The notes: generated from the letters alone by a model not told the origin. DNA of 64,000 bases from Kitasatospora indigofera (GCF_014655955.1 NZ_BNBO01000017.1:62001-126000); one strand, 5' to 3'; positions 43,120-51,924 are shown, counted from the first letter of the stretch. Numbers and translations are program-made.

Positions 43120-43956
43120 ATGACGAGCACTCAGCAGGACAGGGCCCGACTCCTCCACGAGCTGCACCGCCCCGGCGACCCGGTGCTGCTGGCCAACGTC
43201 TGGGACGCGGCCGGCGCCCGGCTGGTCGCCGCCGCCGGCGCGGCCGCCCTCGCCACCGCCAGCGCCAGCGTCTCCTGGACGCTCGGCTACCCCGACGGCG
43301 ACCGCGCCGACCTCGCCGAGGTGCTGGCGCAGACCGCCCGGATCGTCCGGGCGGCCGGCGCCCTGCCCGTCACGGCCGACCTGGAGAGCGGGTTCGCCGA
43401 GACCGCCGCGGGCGTCGGCGCGAACATCGCCGCCCTGCTGGCCACCGGCGCGGTCGGGGTCAACCTGGAGGACGGCCGGCCGGGCCCGGACGGGCCGCTG
43501 CGCCCGGTCGAGGAGGCGGCCGCCCGGGTCGCCGCCGCCCGCGCGGCCGCCGACGCGGCCGGCGCCGGCCTCTTCGTCAACGCCCGGACGGACGTCTTCC
43601 TGCTGGCCGTGGGCGACCCGGCGGACCGCCTGGACCATGCCGTCGCCCGGGCCCGGGCCTACCTCGCGGCGGGCGCCGACGGCATCTTCGTCCCGGGTGT
43701 GACCGACCCCGCCACCGTGGCGGCGCTGGCCGGGGCGGTGCCCGCCCCGCTCAACGTGCTGGCCGGTCCCGGCGCCCCGGCGGTGCCCGAGCTGGCGAAG
43801 CTGGGGGTGGCCCGGGTCAGCCTCGGCCCGGGCCTGGCCCGCGCCGCGTACGCCGCGCTCCGGCTCGCCGCCGAGGAGGCCTACGGGCCCGGCACGTACG
43901 GTCGCATCGCCGACGGCCTCGGGTACCAGGAGCTGAACGCCCTGCTGACGGACTGA
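43120..43956 (+). CDS. Isocitrate lyase/PEP mutase-superfamily protein
   Basis: The 278-residue protein has the superfamily barrel: V-L-L-A-N-V-W-D-A-A-G-A-R, then T-A-D-L-E-S-G-F and G-V-N-L-E-D-G, which supply the Mg-binding acids. The isocitrate lyase K-K-C-G-H motif is absent. Relatives include PEP mutase, oxaloacetate decarboxylase-like and methylisocitrate lyase-like enzymes. The real substrate is unknown. Confidence 0.85.
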   Translation: MTSTQQDRARLLHELHRPGDPVLLANVWDAAGARLVAAAGAAALATASASVSWTLGYPDGDRADLAEVLAQTARIVRAAGALPVTADLESGFAETAAGVGANIAALLATGAVGVNLEDGRPGPDGPLRPVEEAAARVAAARAAADAAGAGLFVNARTDVFLLAVGDPADRLDHAVARARAYLAAGADGIFVPGVTDPATVAALAGAVPAPLNVLAGPGAPAVPELAKLGVARVSLGPGLARAAYAALRLAAEEAYGPGTYGRIADGLGYQELNALLTD

Positions 43957-43968
43957 GGACGGCCGGCG

Positions 43969-43993
43969 GCCCGCCCGCGAGCCGCGGGCGGGC
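43969..43993. terminator. Bidirectional terminator
   Basis: An 11-bp stem GCCCGCCCGCG with a three-base loop lies between the converging PEP mutase-like gene and the small secreted protein gene. Confidence 0.75.
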
Positions 43994-44001
43994 GGCCCGG
44001 C

Positions 44002-44238
44002 TCAGCCGACCGTGCCCGGACGGGGCGTCAGTGCCTGCAGCCCCTTGACCGGGCCGCCGGCCACCGGCAGCCCGGCCGCCTGCTGCAGGACGAGGTCGCC
44101 GGGCGAGACGCTGAGACCGTCGGCGATCCCGTCGAGGGCGTCGCCGCCGGCCGGGGCGGGGGCGGGGGCGGCGTGAGCGGGGGCGGCCAGCGCGAGGCCC
44201 GCCAGGGTGAGGGCGGCGAGTGCCGTGAGCTTCTTCAT
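44002..44238 (-). CDS. Small secreted protein, function unknown
   Basis: A 78-residue protein with a clear signal peptide (K-K-L-T-A-L-A-A-L-T-L-A-G-L-A-L, cleavage after A-H-A near residue 23) and a mature part of about 55 residues rich in Gly, Pro and Leu, without Cys. It has no recognisable domain. It follows the conservon 2 terminator. Confidence 0.65.
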   Translation of the reverse strand: MKKLTALAALTLAGLALAAPAHAAPAPAPAGGDALDGIADGLSVSPGDLVLQQAAGLPVAGGPVKGLQALTPRPGTVG

Positions 44239-44252
44239 GGCAGGCCAAACGA

Positions 44253-44297
44253 GCCGGCGGCCCGGCGGTCACCCGGGCGGGCCGCCGGGCCGCCGGC
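44253..44297 (-). terminator. Terminator of conservon 2
   Basis: A perfect 16-bp stem GCCGGCGGCCCGGCGG (44253-44268 with 44282-44297) around a 13-base loop, starting 10 bases after the last P450 gene. Confidence 0.85.
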
Positions 44298-44307
44298 CGT
44301 GGCGCTG

Positions 44308-45528
44308 TCAGCCCGCCCGGACGGGCAGGGTCCGCACGCTGTTGCTGATCACCGAGCCGATCGGCTCCGGGGCCGGCCCGTCGGCCGCGGTCAGGCCGGG
44401 GAACCGGCCGAACAGGCCGCTCAGCGCGATCTCCGCCTCCAGCCGGGCCAGGCCCGAGCCGAGGCAGAAGTGCGGGCCGTGGCCGAGCGAGAGGTGCCGG
44501 GCGTGCCGGGTGATGTCGAAGCGGTCGGCGTCCGGGTAGTGCTCCTCGTCGCGGCCGGCCGCACCGTACGAGGCGAGCAGCGCCTCGCCCCGCCGGATCA
44601 GCACCCCGCCGACCTCGATGTCCTCGGTCGCGTAGCGCAGCGGGAACTGCCCGACGGGGGAGTCGTACCGCAGGGTCTCCTCGACCACCGCGGACCAGGG
44701 CTGCTGCCCGTCGAGCACCAGCCGCAGCTGCTCGGGGTGGGCGAGCAGGGCCCGGACGGCGTTGGTGATCAGGTTCAGCGTGGTCTCGTGCCCGGCCACC
44801 AGCATCAGCAGCAGGGTGCCGACCAGCTCCTGCTCGGTGAGCCGGTCGTCGGCGGCGCGGGCCGCGATCAGGTCGGTGGTCAGGTCGTCGCCGGGCTCGG
44901 CGCGCTTGGCCGCGACCACCGAGGCGAGCAGCGCGAACAGGCCCTGCTGGGCGGCGACGGCGGCCGCCGGGGTGGCCGAGCTGGAGACCAGGGTGTTGGA
45001 GAGCTCGTGCAGCTCGTCCTGCTGCCTGGCGGGCAGGCCGAGCAGCTCGCCGATCACCTGCATCGGCAGCGGGTAGGCGAAGTGCGCCCGCAGGTCGAAG
45101 TCGCCCTCCAGCAGGGCGACCCGGTCGAGCAGGGCCGCGGCGCGGGCCTCCACGGCGGGCCGCAGCTCGGCGATCCGGCGCGGGGTGAAGGCCTGGGTGA
45201 CCAGCCCGCGCAGCCGCCGGTGCTCGTCGCCGTCGGCGGTGACCATGCCGGGCACGGTCACGAAGTTGAGCAGCGGCCAGCCCTCGGGCAGCCGGCCCTC
45301 GGTGAAGGTGCTCCAGAGCTGGGGGTTCTTGCCGATCCGGGGGTCCGCCAGCAGCTGCTGCAGGGTGTCGTGGTGGGTTATCGCCCAGACCACCACCCCG
45401 CCAGGGAGTTCCACCAGGACCGCGGGCCCGGCCGCCCGGAGCCGGGCGTTCTCGCCGTGCTGGTCGCGTCCGAAGGGGTCGAGGGGGATGGGGCTGAGCT
45501 CGTCGGAGCTGCGGACGGCGGTGTCCAT
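44308..45528 (-). CDS. cvnF: Conservon-associated cytochrome P450 (normal ExxR, CYP154-like)
   Basis: The 406-residue P450 has I-helix A-G-H-E-T-T, K-helix E-E-T-L-R (ExxR intact) and heme loop L-G-H-G-P-H-F-C-L-G. The N-terminus L-D-P-F-G-R-D-Q-H-G fits the start at 45528, with GAGAGG five bases upstream. Its first 151 bases overlap the preceding P450 gene in another frame. In conservons a CYP157-like and a CYP154-like P450 are known to sit side by side. Substrate unknown. Confidence 0.9.
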   Translation of the reverse strand: MDTAVRSSDELSPIPLDPFGRDQHGENARLRAAGPAVLVELPGGVVVWAITHHDTLQQLLADPRIGKNPQLWSTFTEGRLPEGWPLLNFVTVPGMVTADGDEHRRLRGLVTQAFTPRRIAELRPAVEARAAALLDRVALLEGDFDLRAHFAYPLPMQVIGELLGLPARQQDELHELSNTLVSSSATPAAAVAAQQGLFALLASVVAAKRAEPGDDLTTDLIAARAADDRLTEQELVGTLLLMLVAGHETTLNLITNAVRALLAHPEQLRLVLDGQQPWSAVVEETLRYDSPVGQFPLRYATEDIEVGGVLIRRGEALLASYGAAGRDEEHYPDADRFDITRHARHLSLGHGPHFCLGSGLARLEAEIALSGLFGRFPGLTAADGPAPEPIGSVISNSVRTLPVRAG

Positions 45529-46886
45529 ACGGGCCTCTCGGGGGCGGCGGGGCGGGGCGGGGTGAAGGCGCTGTAGAGCACCGGCAGGCTGACCAGCGCC
45601 CGCGACCAGGGTGACGGGCGCCAGGCCAGCTCATGGACCGGGACGGCGAGTTGGAGGTCGGGCAGGCGGTGCAGCAGGGTCTCGACGGCGGTCTCGACGA
45701 TCAGCCGGGCGGGCTCCTGGGCCGGGCAGACGTGCTTGCCGGCTCCCCACGCCAGGTGGGCGCGGTTGCCGGCCAGGCCGGTGCCGTCCCGCAGGGTGGA
45801 GCCGGAGTCCGGGGCCGCGCCCTGGGCGGCCGGGTCGGCGTTGGCGGCGGCCAGGCCGAGCACGAGCATGTCGCCCTCGGTGATGTACTGCCCGCCCAGC
45901 ACGGTGTCGCCGGTGGCCCAGCGCCCGGGGAAGTTCTGCGTCGGGGGGTCCCGCCAGAGCACCTCCTCCAGGGCGTCGGCGACGGTCAGCCGCCCGCCGC
46001 TCAGGGTGGCCCGGAACCGGCGGTCGGTGAGCAGCAGCCGCAGGGTGTTGCCGGTCCAGTTGATGGTGGTCTCGTTCCCCGCGACCAGGATCACCACCAG
46101 GTGGTGCACGGCCTCCTCGTCGGTCAGCGCGGCCGGGTGGGCCAGCAGCCAGGACGTGAGGTCGGGGCCCGGCTCGGCCCGCCGGCTGCGCACCAGTTCG
46201 GTCAGCGTGGCCTGGAACTCGGCGCCCGCCCGGACGGACTCCTCGCTGCTGTCCACGAAGTGGCTGATCAGCTCGATCATCCGGGGCCCGGCCTCGGCGG
46301 GCAGGCCCAGCAGCTGGGTGAAGACCAGCAGCGGCAGCCGGCGGGCGTACTGGGCGATCAGGTCGGCGGTGCCGTCCGGGCCCCAGTCGTCGATCAGCGA
46401 GTCGGCGGCGGCCTCGGTGGTCTCGCGCAGCCGGCGTTGGTCGATCCGGGCGAGCGTGCCGGCGACGGCGGCGCGCAGCCGCTGGTGCTCGGCGCCGTCC
46501 AGGTTCAGCAGGGTGGGGCGCCAGGAGGTCATCGGCAGCAGCCGTGACCCGGGGCTCAGCCGGCCCTCGGCCGGGACCCGCCAGCGGCGCGAGTCCTTGG
46601 AGAACAGTTGTTCCTGCCGGGTGAGTTCGAGCAGCTCGGGGTAGCCGAGGACGAGCCACGCCTCGACCCCGGGCTCCAGCTCGATCGGCGCGACCGGGCC
46701 GTGCCGCTCGCGCAGCGCCGCGTACAGGCCGTGCGGGTCCTCGGCGACGGCCGCGCCGTACAGCGGGGCGGCCCCGCCCGGCGCCGCCCCGGCGTGCATC
46801 GGGCAGCCGGGCGGCGGGGACGGCGGCGCGGTCCGGACCGGCGGCGCGGTGGCGGCCGGTACGGCGCCCGGGTCGGGAGTGCTCAT
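45378..46886 (-). CDS. cvnE: Conservon-associated cytochrome P450 (CYP157-like, no ExxR)
   Basis: The 502-residue P450 has I-helix A-G-N-E-T-T and heme loop W-G-A-G-K-H-V-C-P-A. At the K-helix it reads E-E-V-L-W, with Trp in place of the Arg of ExxR. After the P450 fold a Pro/Ser/Thr-rich tail of about 60 residues ends R-S-W-W-N-S-L-A-G-W-W-S-G-R. The last 151 bases overlap the start of the next P450. The tail matches the end of the P450 of conservon 1, so the overlapping frame is probably real and not a frameshift. Its ATG overlaps the cvnD stop (ATGA). Confidence 0.88.
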   Translation of the reverse strand: MSTPDPGAVPAATAPPVRTAPPSPPPGCPMHAGAAPGGAAPLYGAAVAEDPHGLYAALRERHGPVAPIELEPGVEAWLVLGYPELLELTRQEQLFSKDSRRWRVPAEGRLSPGSRLLPMTSWRPTLLNLDGAEHQRLRAAVAGTLARIDQRRLRETTEAAADSLIDDWGPDGTADLIAQYARRLPLLVFTQLLGLPAEAGPRMIELISHFVDSSEESVRAGAEFQATLTELVRSRRAEPGPDLTSWLLAHPAALTDEEAVHHLVVILVAGNETTINWTGNTLRLLLTDRRFRATLSGGRLTVADALEEVLWRDPPTQNFPGRWATGDTVLGGQYITEGDMLVLGLAAANADPAAQGAAPDSGSTLRDGTGLAGNRAHLAWGAGKHVCPAQEPARLIVETAVETLLHRLPDLQLAVPVHELAWRPSPWSRALVSLPVLYSAFTPPRPAAPERPVWTPPSAAPTSSAPSPSTPSDATSTARTPGSGRPGPRSWWNSLAGWWSGR

Positions 46887-47500
46887 GACTGGAGCTCCAG
46901 GACGGCGGTGGACTGCAGGTGGCCCACGAAGTCGATCAGCAGGTCGTAGGCGGCCGTGCGGTCGCGGACGTCGCAGTGCAGGATCGGCACGTCGGGCAGC
47001 AGGTCGAGCGCGGCGCGCAGCTCGTCCTCGGGGTACACCGGGCTGTCGGGGAAGGTGTTGACGGCCACGGCGAACGGGATGCGCTGCTCCTCCAGCCGGC
47101 CGAGGATGTCGAAGCTCTCGCCCACCCGGCGGACGTCCACCAGCGCCACCGCGCCGAGCGCGCCGCGCGACAGGTCGTCCCAGAGCGGCTGGAACCGCTC
47201 CTGGCCCGGCGTGCCGAACAGGTAGAGCGCGAGCCGGGGGTTGAGGGTGATCCGGCCGAAGTCGAGCGCGACCGTGGTGGTGCGCTTGCCGGCGCGGCCG
47301 GTCAGGTCGTCCACGCCGACGCCGGCGGCGGTCAGGGTCTCCTCGGTGCGCAGCGGGGTGATCTCGCTGAGCGAGCCGACCAGGGTGGTCTTGCCGACCC
47401 CGAAGGGCCCGGTGATCAGGATCTTCACCGCTCCCCGGACCGAGGACGGCAGGTAGTCGGGCTCGGGCCCGGACGGCTCAGCGGAGTTGGCGGAGGCCAA
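46883..47500 (-). CDS. cvnD: Conservon small GTPase-like protein
   Basis: This 205-residue GTPase has Walker A G-P-F-G-V-G-K-T-T-L-V-G-S, the G-T-P-G-Q-E-R-F switch and N-T-F-P. It has the same length as its counterpart in conservon 1 and is closely similar throughout. It overlaps cvnC by 23 bases and the P450 gene by four. Confidence 0.93.
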   Translation of the reverse strand: MASANSAEPSGPEPDYLPSSVRGAVKILITGPFGVGKTTLVGSLSEITPLRTEETLTAAGVGVDDLTGRAGKRTTTVALDFGRITLNPRLALYLFGTPGQERFQPLWDDLSRGALGAVALVDVRRVGESFDILGRLEEQRIPFAVAVNTFPDSPVYPEDELRAALDLLPDVPILHCDVRDRTAAYDLLIDFVGHLQSTAVLELQS

Positions 47501-47822
47501 CGAGCACCTCTTCCAAGAGGGTTGCGGGCAGGCGTTCGGCCTGCGGGGCGGGCGGGAGGACCTGGACGGCGCCGAGGTCCCAGAGGTCGCCGACCAGGAC
47601 CTTGACCACGACCAGCGGCAGGCCCAGGTGGGCGGCGACCTCGGCGACCGAGAGCAGCCGCCGGCAGAGCGCCAGGATCCGGCGGTGTTCGCGGTTCAGG
47701 GCCCCGTCGGGCAGGTCCGGGCAGTCCGGCGAGACGCTCAGCAGGCTTTCCAGGGCCAGGCTCTCGCGGCTCGGCCGGCTGCGGCCGCCGGTGATGACGT
47801 ACGGCCGGACGGGGTTGCTCAC
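47478..47822 (-). CDS. cvnC: Conservon DUF742 protein
   Basis: The 114-residue protein carries R-P-Y-V-I-T-G-G-R-S and the helix-turn-helix-like L-L-S-V-A-E-V-A-A-H-L-G-L-P. It is the third core conservon gene, overlapping cvnB by four bases. Confidence 0.92.
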   Translation of the reverse strand: MSNPVRPYVITGGRSRPSRESLALESLLSVSPDCPDLPDGALNREHRRILALCRRLLSVAEVAAHLGLPLVVVKVLVGDLWDLGAVQVLPPAPQAERLPATLLEEVLVGLRQLR

Positions 47823-48232
47823 CGCTGGATCCCGGCCGCGTGGTCCACCCGTGGCGGGCTGGTGAGGTGGGCGCCGATCCGCTCGACCAGGACCTGCATC
47901 TGGAAGGCCACCAGGCCGGCGTCCACGGCCTCGCCGGTCACCACCGCCAGGTGGGCGCCGGCGCCGGCCGCGACGACGAACAGGTAGCCGCCGCCGTACT
48001 CGACGACGATCTGCCGGGTGGAGCTGTCGCGCCCGCCGAAGCCCTGCGCGACACCCCGGGCCAGCGACTGCAGCCCGGAGCAGGCGGCGGCCAGGCGCTC
48101 GGCGTCCTCGCGGGCGATGTCCGCGCTGCGGCCGATCTCCAGGCCGTCGTTGGACACCACGACGGCGTGCTGGACCTCGGGGACGGTGATGATGTCGGCG
48201 AGCAGCCAGCCGAGGTCAGGATTGGTGGTCAT
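47819..48232 (-). CDS. cvnB: Conservon roadblock/LC7-domain protein
   Basis: The 137-residue protein has a roadblock/LC7 domain (L-G-W-L-L-A-D-I-I-T-V-P-E-V-Q-H-A-V-V-V-S, A-A-A-C-S-G-L-Q-S-L). The ATG at 48232 is preferred; further upstream sequence in this frame lies inside cvnA and is Pro/Arg-rich. It overlaps cvnA by 17 bases. Confidence 0.92.
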   Translation of the reverse strand: MTTNPDLGWLLADIITVPEVQHAVVVSNDGLEIGRSADIAREDAERLAAACSGLQSLARGVAQGFGGRDSSTRQIVVEYGGGYLFVVAAGAGAHLAVVTGEAVDAGLVAFQMQVLVERIGAHLTSPPRVDHAAGIQR

Positions 48233-49490
48233 CGGATTCTCCGGGGCGCTGGGGAGGGCGGGGGGAGGCCTGCTGGTGGGAGTGGGGAGCGGCCGGGCGG
48301 GGGTCCGGGCGGGCGGCCGAGCGGCCGGTGGCGGTGCCGGCCTGGAAGCGCGCCATGAAGCTCTGTGCCTGGTGGGCCGAGCGGACGGGGGCCGGTGCGG
48401 GCTCGGCGGGCCGGGGGGCCTCGGCCGAGCGGTCGCGCCGGTGGCTGCGACGCGGCAGCGGCGGCGGGGCGCCGCCGGGGGCGCGGGCCTCCTCCGCCGG
48501 TCGGGCGGAGGGCGGCCGGCCGGGTGCGGCCGGTCCGGGGCGGGCCGGTTCGCCCGGGCCGGGTCCGGCCGGCGCCTCGACGGTCGGCACCGTCGGCGGC
48601 AGCGGCTCGGTGAGCAGGGCGTTCGGCAGCAGGACCACCACCCGCACGCCGCCGTAGGGGGACGGCGCCGAGCTGAGGGTGACCCGGAACCCGTACTGCT
48701 CCGCGAGCCGGCCGACCGCCGCGAGGCCCAGCTGCGGCACCTCGCCGAGCCGGGAGACCTCCAGCGTGCTGCCGCCGGAGAGCACGGCGGCGGCCTTGGC
48801 GACGGCGTTGTCCGCCATGCCGACGCCACCGTCGTCGATCTCGATGACGGCGCCGTTGTGGACCGGCATCAGGGTGACGAACACCTGGGTGCTGGGGGGC
48901 GAGTAGCGGGTGGCGTTGTCCAGCAGCTCGGCGACGGCGTGGATCAGCGCCTCGGCGGCGGCGCCGATCACGGCGGTCTCCAGCCTGCTGCGCACGATCA
49001 CCCGCTGGAAGGGCAGGATGCGCGACTGGGCGCCGCGCACCACGTCCTCCAGCGGGACGGGCTCCGGCCAGTGCCGGCCGGCCCGCGCCCCGCAGAGCAC
49101 GGCCAGGGTCTGTGCCAGCCGGGCCTGCTGGGCGGCGGCGTGGTCGGCCTTGAGCAGGCCGTCGAGCAGTTCCGGGTCGTGGTGGGTGCGCTCCATCTCG
49201 TCCAGCAGGGCCTGCTGGTCGTGGGCCATCACCAGGATCCGCCGGGCCACGCTGAGGAAGGCCCGCTGGGTGGAGGAGTTGAGTTCCTGTTCGCGCTGCA
49301 CGGCGGCGTGCTCGCCGCCGCGGTGCTCGCGTTCGTCGGTCAGCTGCCGGTGCAGCAGGTCGAGTTCGCGCTGCTGGGCGGCGAGCCGGCGACGCTGGGT
49401 GCGGGTCACCGCCCGGTACCGCGCGGCGGCGAGCAGCGAGAGGGCGGCGAGTACGCCGATCGCGGCCGCGCACCACTGAGTCATCGTCAC
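48216..49490 (-). CDS. cvnA: Conservon sensor histidine kinase-like protein
   Basis: The 424-residue protein has one N-terminal membrane segment, a coiled region (R-R-R-L-A-A-Q-Q-R-E-L-D-L-L-H) and a HATPase domain with E-L-L-D-N-A-T-R-Y-S and I-D-D-G-G-V-G-M. A long Pro/Ala/Arg-rich tail follows. It is about 95 residues shorter than the conservon 1 counterpart and has a shorter outside region. It starts with GTG (49490); ATG 49484 is possible. It heads the six-gene operon. Confidence 0.92.
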   Translation of the reverse strand: MTMTQWCAAAIGVLAALSLLAAARYRAVTRTQRRRLAAQQRELDLLHRQLTDEREHRGGEHAAVQREQELNSSTQRAFLSVARRILVMAHDQQALLDEMERTHHDPELLDGLLKADHAAAQQARLAQTLAVLCGARAGRHWPEPVPLEDVVRGAQSRILPFQRVIVRSRLETAVIGAAAEALIHAVAELLDNATRYSPPSTQVFVTLMPVHNGAVIEIDDGGVGMADNAVAKAAAVLSGGSTLEVSRLGEVPQLGLAAVGRLAEQYGFRVTLSSAPSPYGGVRVVVLLPNALLTEPLPPTVPTVEAPAGPGPGEPARPGPAAPGRPPSARPAEEARAPGGAPPPLPRRSHRRDRSAEAPRPAEPAPAPVRSAHQAQSFMARFQAGTATGRSAARPDPRPAAPHSHQQASPRPPQRPGESDDHQS

Positions 49491-49503
49491 GCGGCGAAGT
49501 CTA
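49491..49503 (-). promoter_or_regulatory. Leaderless-type -10 of conservon 2
   Basis: On the minus strand TAGACT (49503-49498) is followed by seven bases and then the GTG start of cvnA. No ribosome binding site is present. The -35 region is not obvious. Confidence 0.5.
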
Positions 49504-49647
49504 GGGCGGTGATCCTACGACGATGTGAACAGATCCCCGGTCACCTGTGCGGATCCGCCGCTGCGGCCGCCCCGGTGGGCCGCCGGGGCGGCCGTGACCT
49601 GCGGGTCCGCCCGCCCGGCGGGCCCGGCGGGGGCGCTCCCGGGCCGG

Positions 49648-51924
49648 TCAGGCTCCGGCGGCCGCCGTCCGGTGGAGCAGCAGCAGGGCCACGTCGTCCG
49701 GGCGGGAGCGACGCTCGGTCACGTTGAGGGTGAGCAGGTCGGCGAGCCGCTCCAGCTCCGGTCCCACCGCGCCCTGGACCGGGCCGGTCCGGGCGGCCCA
49801 GAGCTCCAGCCCGCCGAGCATCCGGTGCACCGACTCGTCGTAGTCCTCCTCGCGGTCCTCGACCAGGCCGTCCGTGTAGACCAGCAGCGACTCGCCGACG
49901 GCGAGGTTGTCCACGGTCAGCCGGTACGGCGCGCCCGGGTCCACCCCGAGCGGGGGCCCGCCGGGCAGGTCGAGCTCGACGGCCTTCGCGCCGGTGATCC
50001 GGACGGGTGCCGGGTGCCCGGCGCGGGCCGCGCTCAGCGTGCCGTCGGCCGGGTCGAGGGTGAGGTACAGGCAGGTCGCGAAGAGCTCGGTGTCCAGCTC
50101 GGCGAGCAGCCGGCTGGTCCTGGCCAGGGTGGCGGCCGGGTCGTGGCCGTCGGTGGCGTACGCCCGCAGGCCGCTGCGCAGCTGGCCCATCACGGCGGTG
50201 GCCTCGGCGTTGTGGCCCTGGACGTCCCCGATCACCAGCCCGACCTTGCCGTCCGGCAGCCGGATCAGGTCGTACCAGTCGCCGCCGATCTGCATGCCCT
50301 CGGTGCTGGGCAGGTAGCGGGCGGCGGCGGTGACGCCGGGGATCGCCGGCAGGGTCCGCGGGAGCATCGCGCGCTGCAGCTCGGTGGCCCGGTGGTGGTG
50401 GGTGTCGTACAGCCGGGCACGCTCCAGGGACTGCGCGAGGATCCCGGCGAAGGCCGAGTACAGGGTGCGGTCGTCGCGGCTGAAGGCGCGCTCGGTGGCG
50501 AAGGTGATCAGGCAGGAGCCGACCTGGCGGCCGGAGGCGATCAGCGGCAGCACCGCCCAGGACGGCGGGGTCAGCGGGCTGCCGGCGCCGTCCGGCCCGG
50601 TGCCGGCGCTCCGGCCCGGTTCGCTGAACAGCGGGGTGGAGCGGGCCAGTGAGCGCTGCATGACGCCCTCGGAGAGGTCGGCCAGCCGGTTCAGCTCGGT
50701 GCGCCGCGGGCCGCCGTACACGGTGTGCGAGACGGGCAGCAGCCGGCCCTCGTCGACCAGGTCGAGGATCAGGCTGGCGGCGCCGAGCGCCGGGCCGGCC
50801 ACGTCGGTGACGGCGGTGGTGACGTCCCGGACGGTGATCGCACGGGAGAGGGTGCGGGTCAGCGCGAGCAGCAGCGCCGAGCGGGCGCCGACCGCGGGGG
50901 ACTCCGGGCCGGTGTCGGCCGGCCGGTCCTCCGGCGCGCCGGTGCGGTCGCGGTCGACCAGCAGCCCGGCTATCCGGACCGGACGGCCGTGGATGTCGAG
51001 CATCACCTCGCCGCTCTCCCGGACCCTGATGACGCCGCCGCCCCGGCGCAGCACCCGGTAGGCGAGCCGGTAGGGGCCGCCGCCGGCCAGCGCGTCGGCG
51101 AGGCCGGCCTGGACGTCGGGCAGGTCCTCGGGGTGGACGATCCGGGACAGGTCGGGGGCCTCGGCGGAGCTGCCCCCGGGCGGCGGCGGCAGGCCGACCA
51201 CCCGGTAGGCCTGGGCGTCCCAGAAGGTCTCGCCGGTCACCAGGTCGCGTTCGAAGGCCCCGGCGCCGGCCGCGTGGACGGCGAGCGAGAGCAGCGGGTG
51301 GGCGAGCGGGGCCGGGTCGCCGGGGGCCGGGCCGTGGGTGCGGACGCCCTCGGGGGCGCGGGTGCTCGCGTGCACGTGGTCGAGCAGGTGGGAGAGCCGG
51401 TGGGCGCAGGCCTCGCCGATGGTCTCCAGCACGTCCAGGTCGCGGCGCGGGACGGTGCCGCGGTGGGCCAGCGCGAGGGCGAGGACGCCGATCGGCCGGT
51501 CGTCGACGATCATCGGCAGGGCGACCAGGGCGACCATCCCGGTGCCCATGCCGGAGTTGCGGTTGGGGTAGTCGATGCTGGTGCGCTCGGGGCTGAGCAG
51601 GTAGGGGCGGCGCAGCCGCAGCGCCATCGCGGCGGGCAGGTCCCCGGCCGGGTCGACGGTGCCGTAGCGCTCGTGGGCCCATTCCGGCAGGCCGTGCGAG
51701 GCGGTCAGCCGGAGCATTCCGGCGGAGTCGAGAAGGTAGACCGCGCTGCCCTCGCCGGTGATCCAGGCGGGGCCCTCGGCCAGGACGGTGCCGAGCAGTT
51801 CGGCCGCGCCGGAGCAGTTCAGCAATAACCGCACGCAGCGCATCGGACTGCGGGTGACGGACCCGGTGATCGGGCCCCGGCTCTCGTCCTCGGAGGGGGG
51901 GAGCCACGGGGAGGTCAGGTCCAT
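49648..51924 (-). CDS. SpoIIE-type PP2C phosphatase with GAF and PAS domains
   Basis: The protein (758 residues from ATG 51924) contains an N-terminal GAF domain (about 25-190), a PAS domain (about 215-330), a second GAF domain (about 370-500) and a SpoIIE/PP2C domain (about 530-750). The PP2C metal sites are visible: G-G-D-W-Y-D, I-G-D-V-Q-G-H, Y-T-D-G-L and R-P-D-D. It would dephosphorylate a protein, probably an anti-sigma factor antagonist, in response to a bound signal. GAAAGG precedes the chosen ATG; ATG 51966 is an alternative start. Confidence 0.88.
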   Translation of the reverse strand: MDLTSPWLPPSEDESRGPITGSVTRSPMRCVRLLLNCSGAAELLGTVLAEGPAWITGEGSAVYLLDSAGMLRLTASHGLPEWAHERYGTVDPAGDLPAAMALRLRRPYLLSPERTSIDYPNRNSGMGTGMVALVALPMIVDDRPIGVLALALAHRGTVPRRDLDVLETIGEACAHRLSHLLDHVHASTRAPEGVRTHGPAPGDPAPLAHPLLSLAVHAAGAGAFERDLVTGETFWDAQAYRVVGLPPPPGGSSAEAPDLSRIVHPEDLPDVQAGLADALAGGGPYRLAYRVLRRGGGVIRVRESGEVMLDIHGRPVRIAGLLVDRDRTGAPEDRPADTGPESPAVGARSALLLALTRTLSRAITVRDVTTAVTDVAGPALGAASLILDLVDEGRLLPVSHTVYGGPRRTELNRLADLSEGVMQRSLARSTPLFSEPGRSAGTGPDGAGSPLTPPSWAVLPLIASGRQVGSCLITFATERAFSRDDRTLYSAFAGILAQSLERARLYDTHHHRATELQRAMLPRTLPAIPGVTAAARYLPSTEGMQIGGDWYDLIRLPDGKVGLVIGDVQGHNAEATAVMGQLRSGLRAYATDGHDPAATLARTSRLLAELDTELFATCLYLTLDPADGTLSAARAGHPAPVRITGAKAVELDLPGGPPLGVDPGAPYRLTVDNLAVGESLLVYTDGLVEDREEDYDESVHRMLGGLELWAARTGPVQGAVGPELERLADLLTLNVTERRSRPDDVALLLLHRTAAAGA

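Noticed and set aside
45378..45560. Frameshift or sequencing error at the junction of the two P450 genes
   Set aside because: The overlapping tail shares its terminal W-W motif with the P450 of conservon 1, so the long overlap looks genuine. The alternative is kept as a test in the findings.
47819..48829. Longer version of cvnB beginning inside cvnA
   Set aside because: The extra 200 residues are Arg/Pro/Ser-rich antiframe sequence; the roadblock domain starts at the ATG at 48232.
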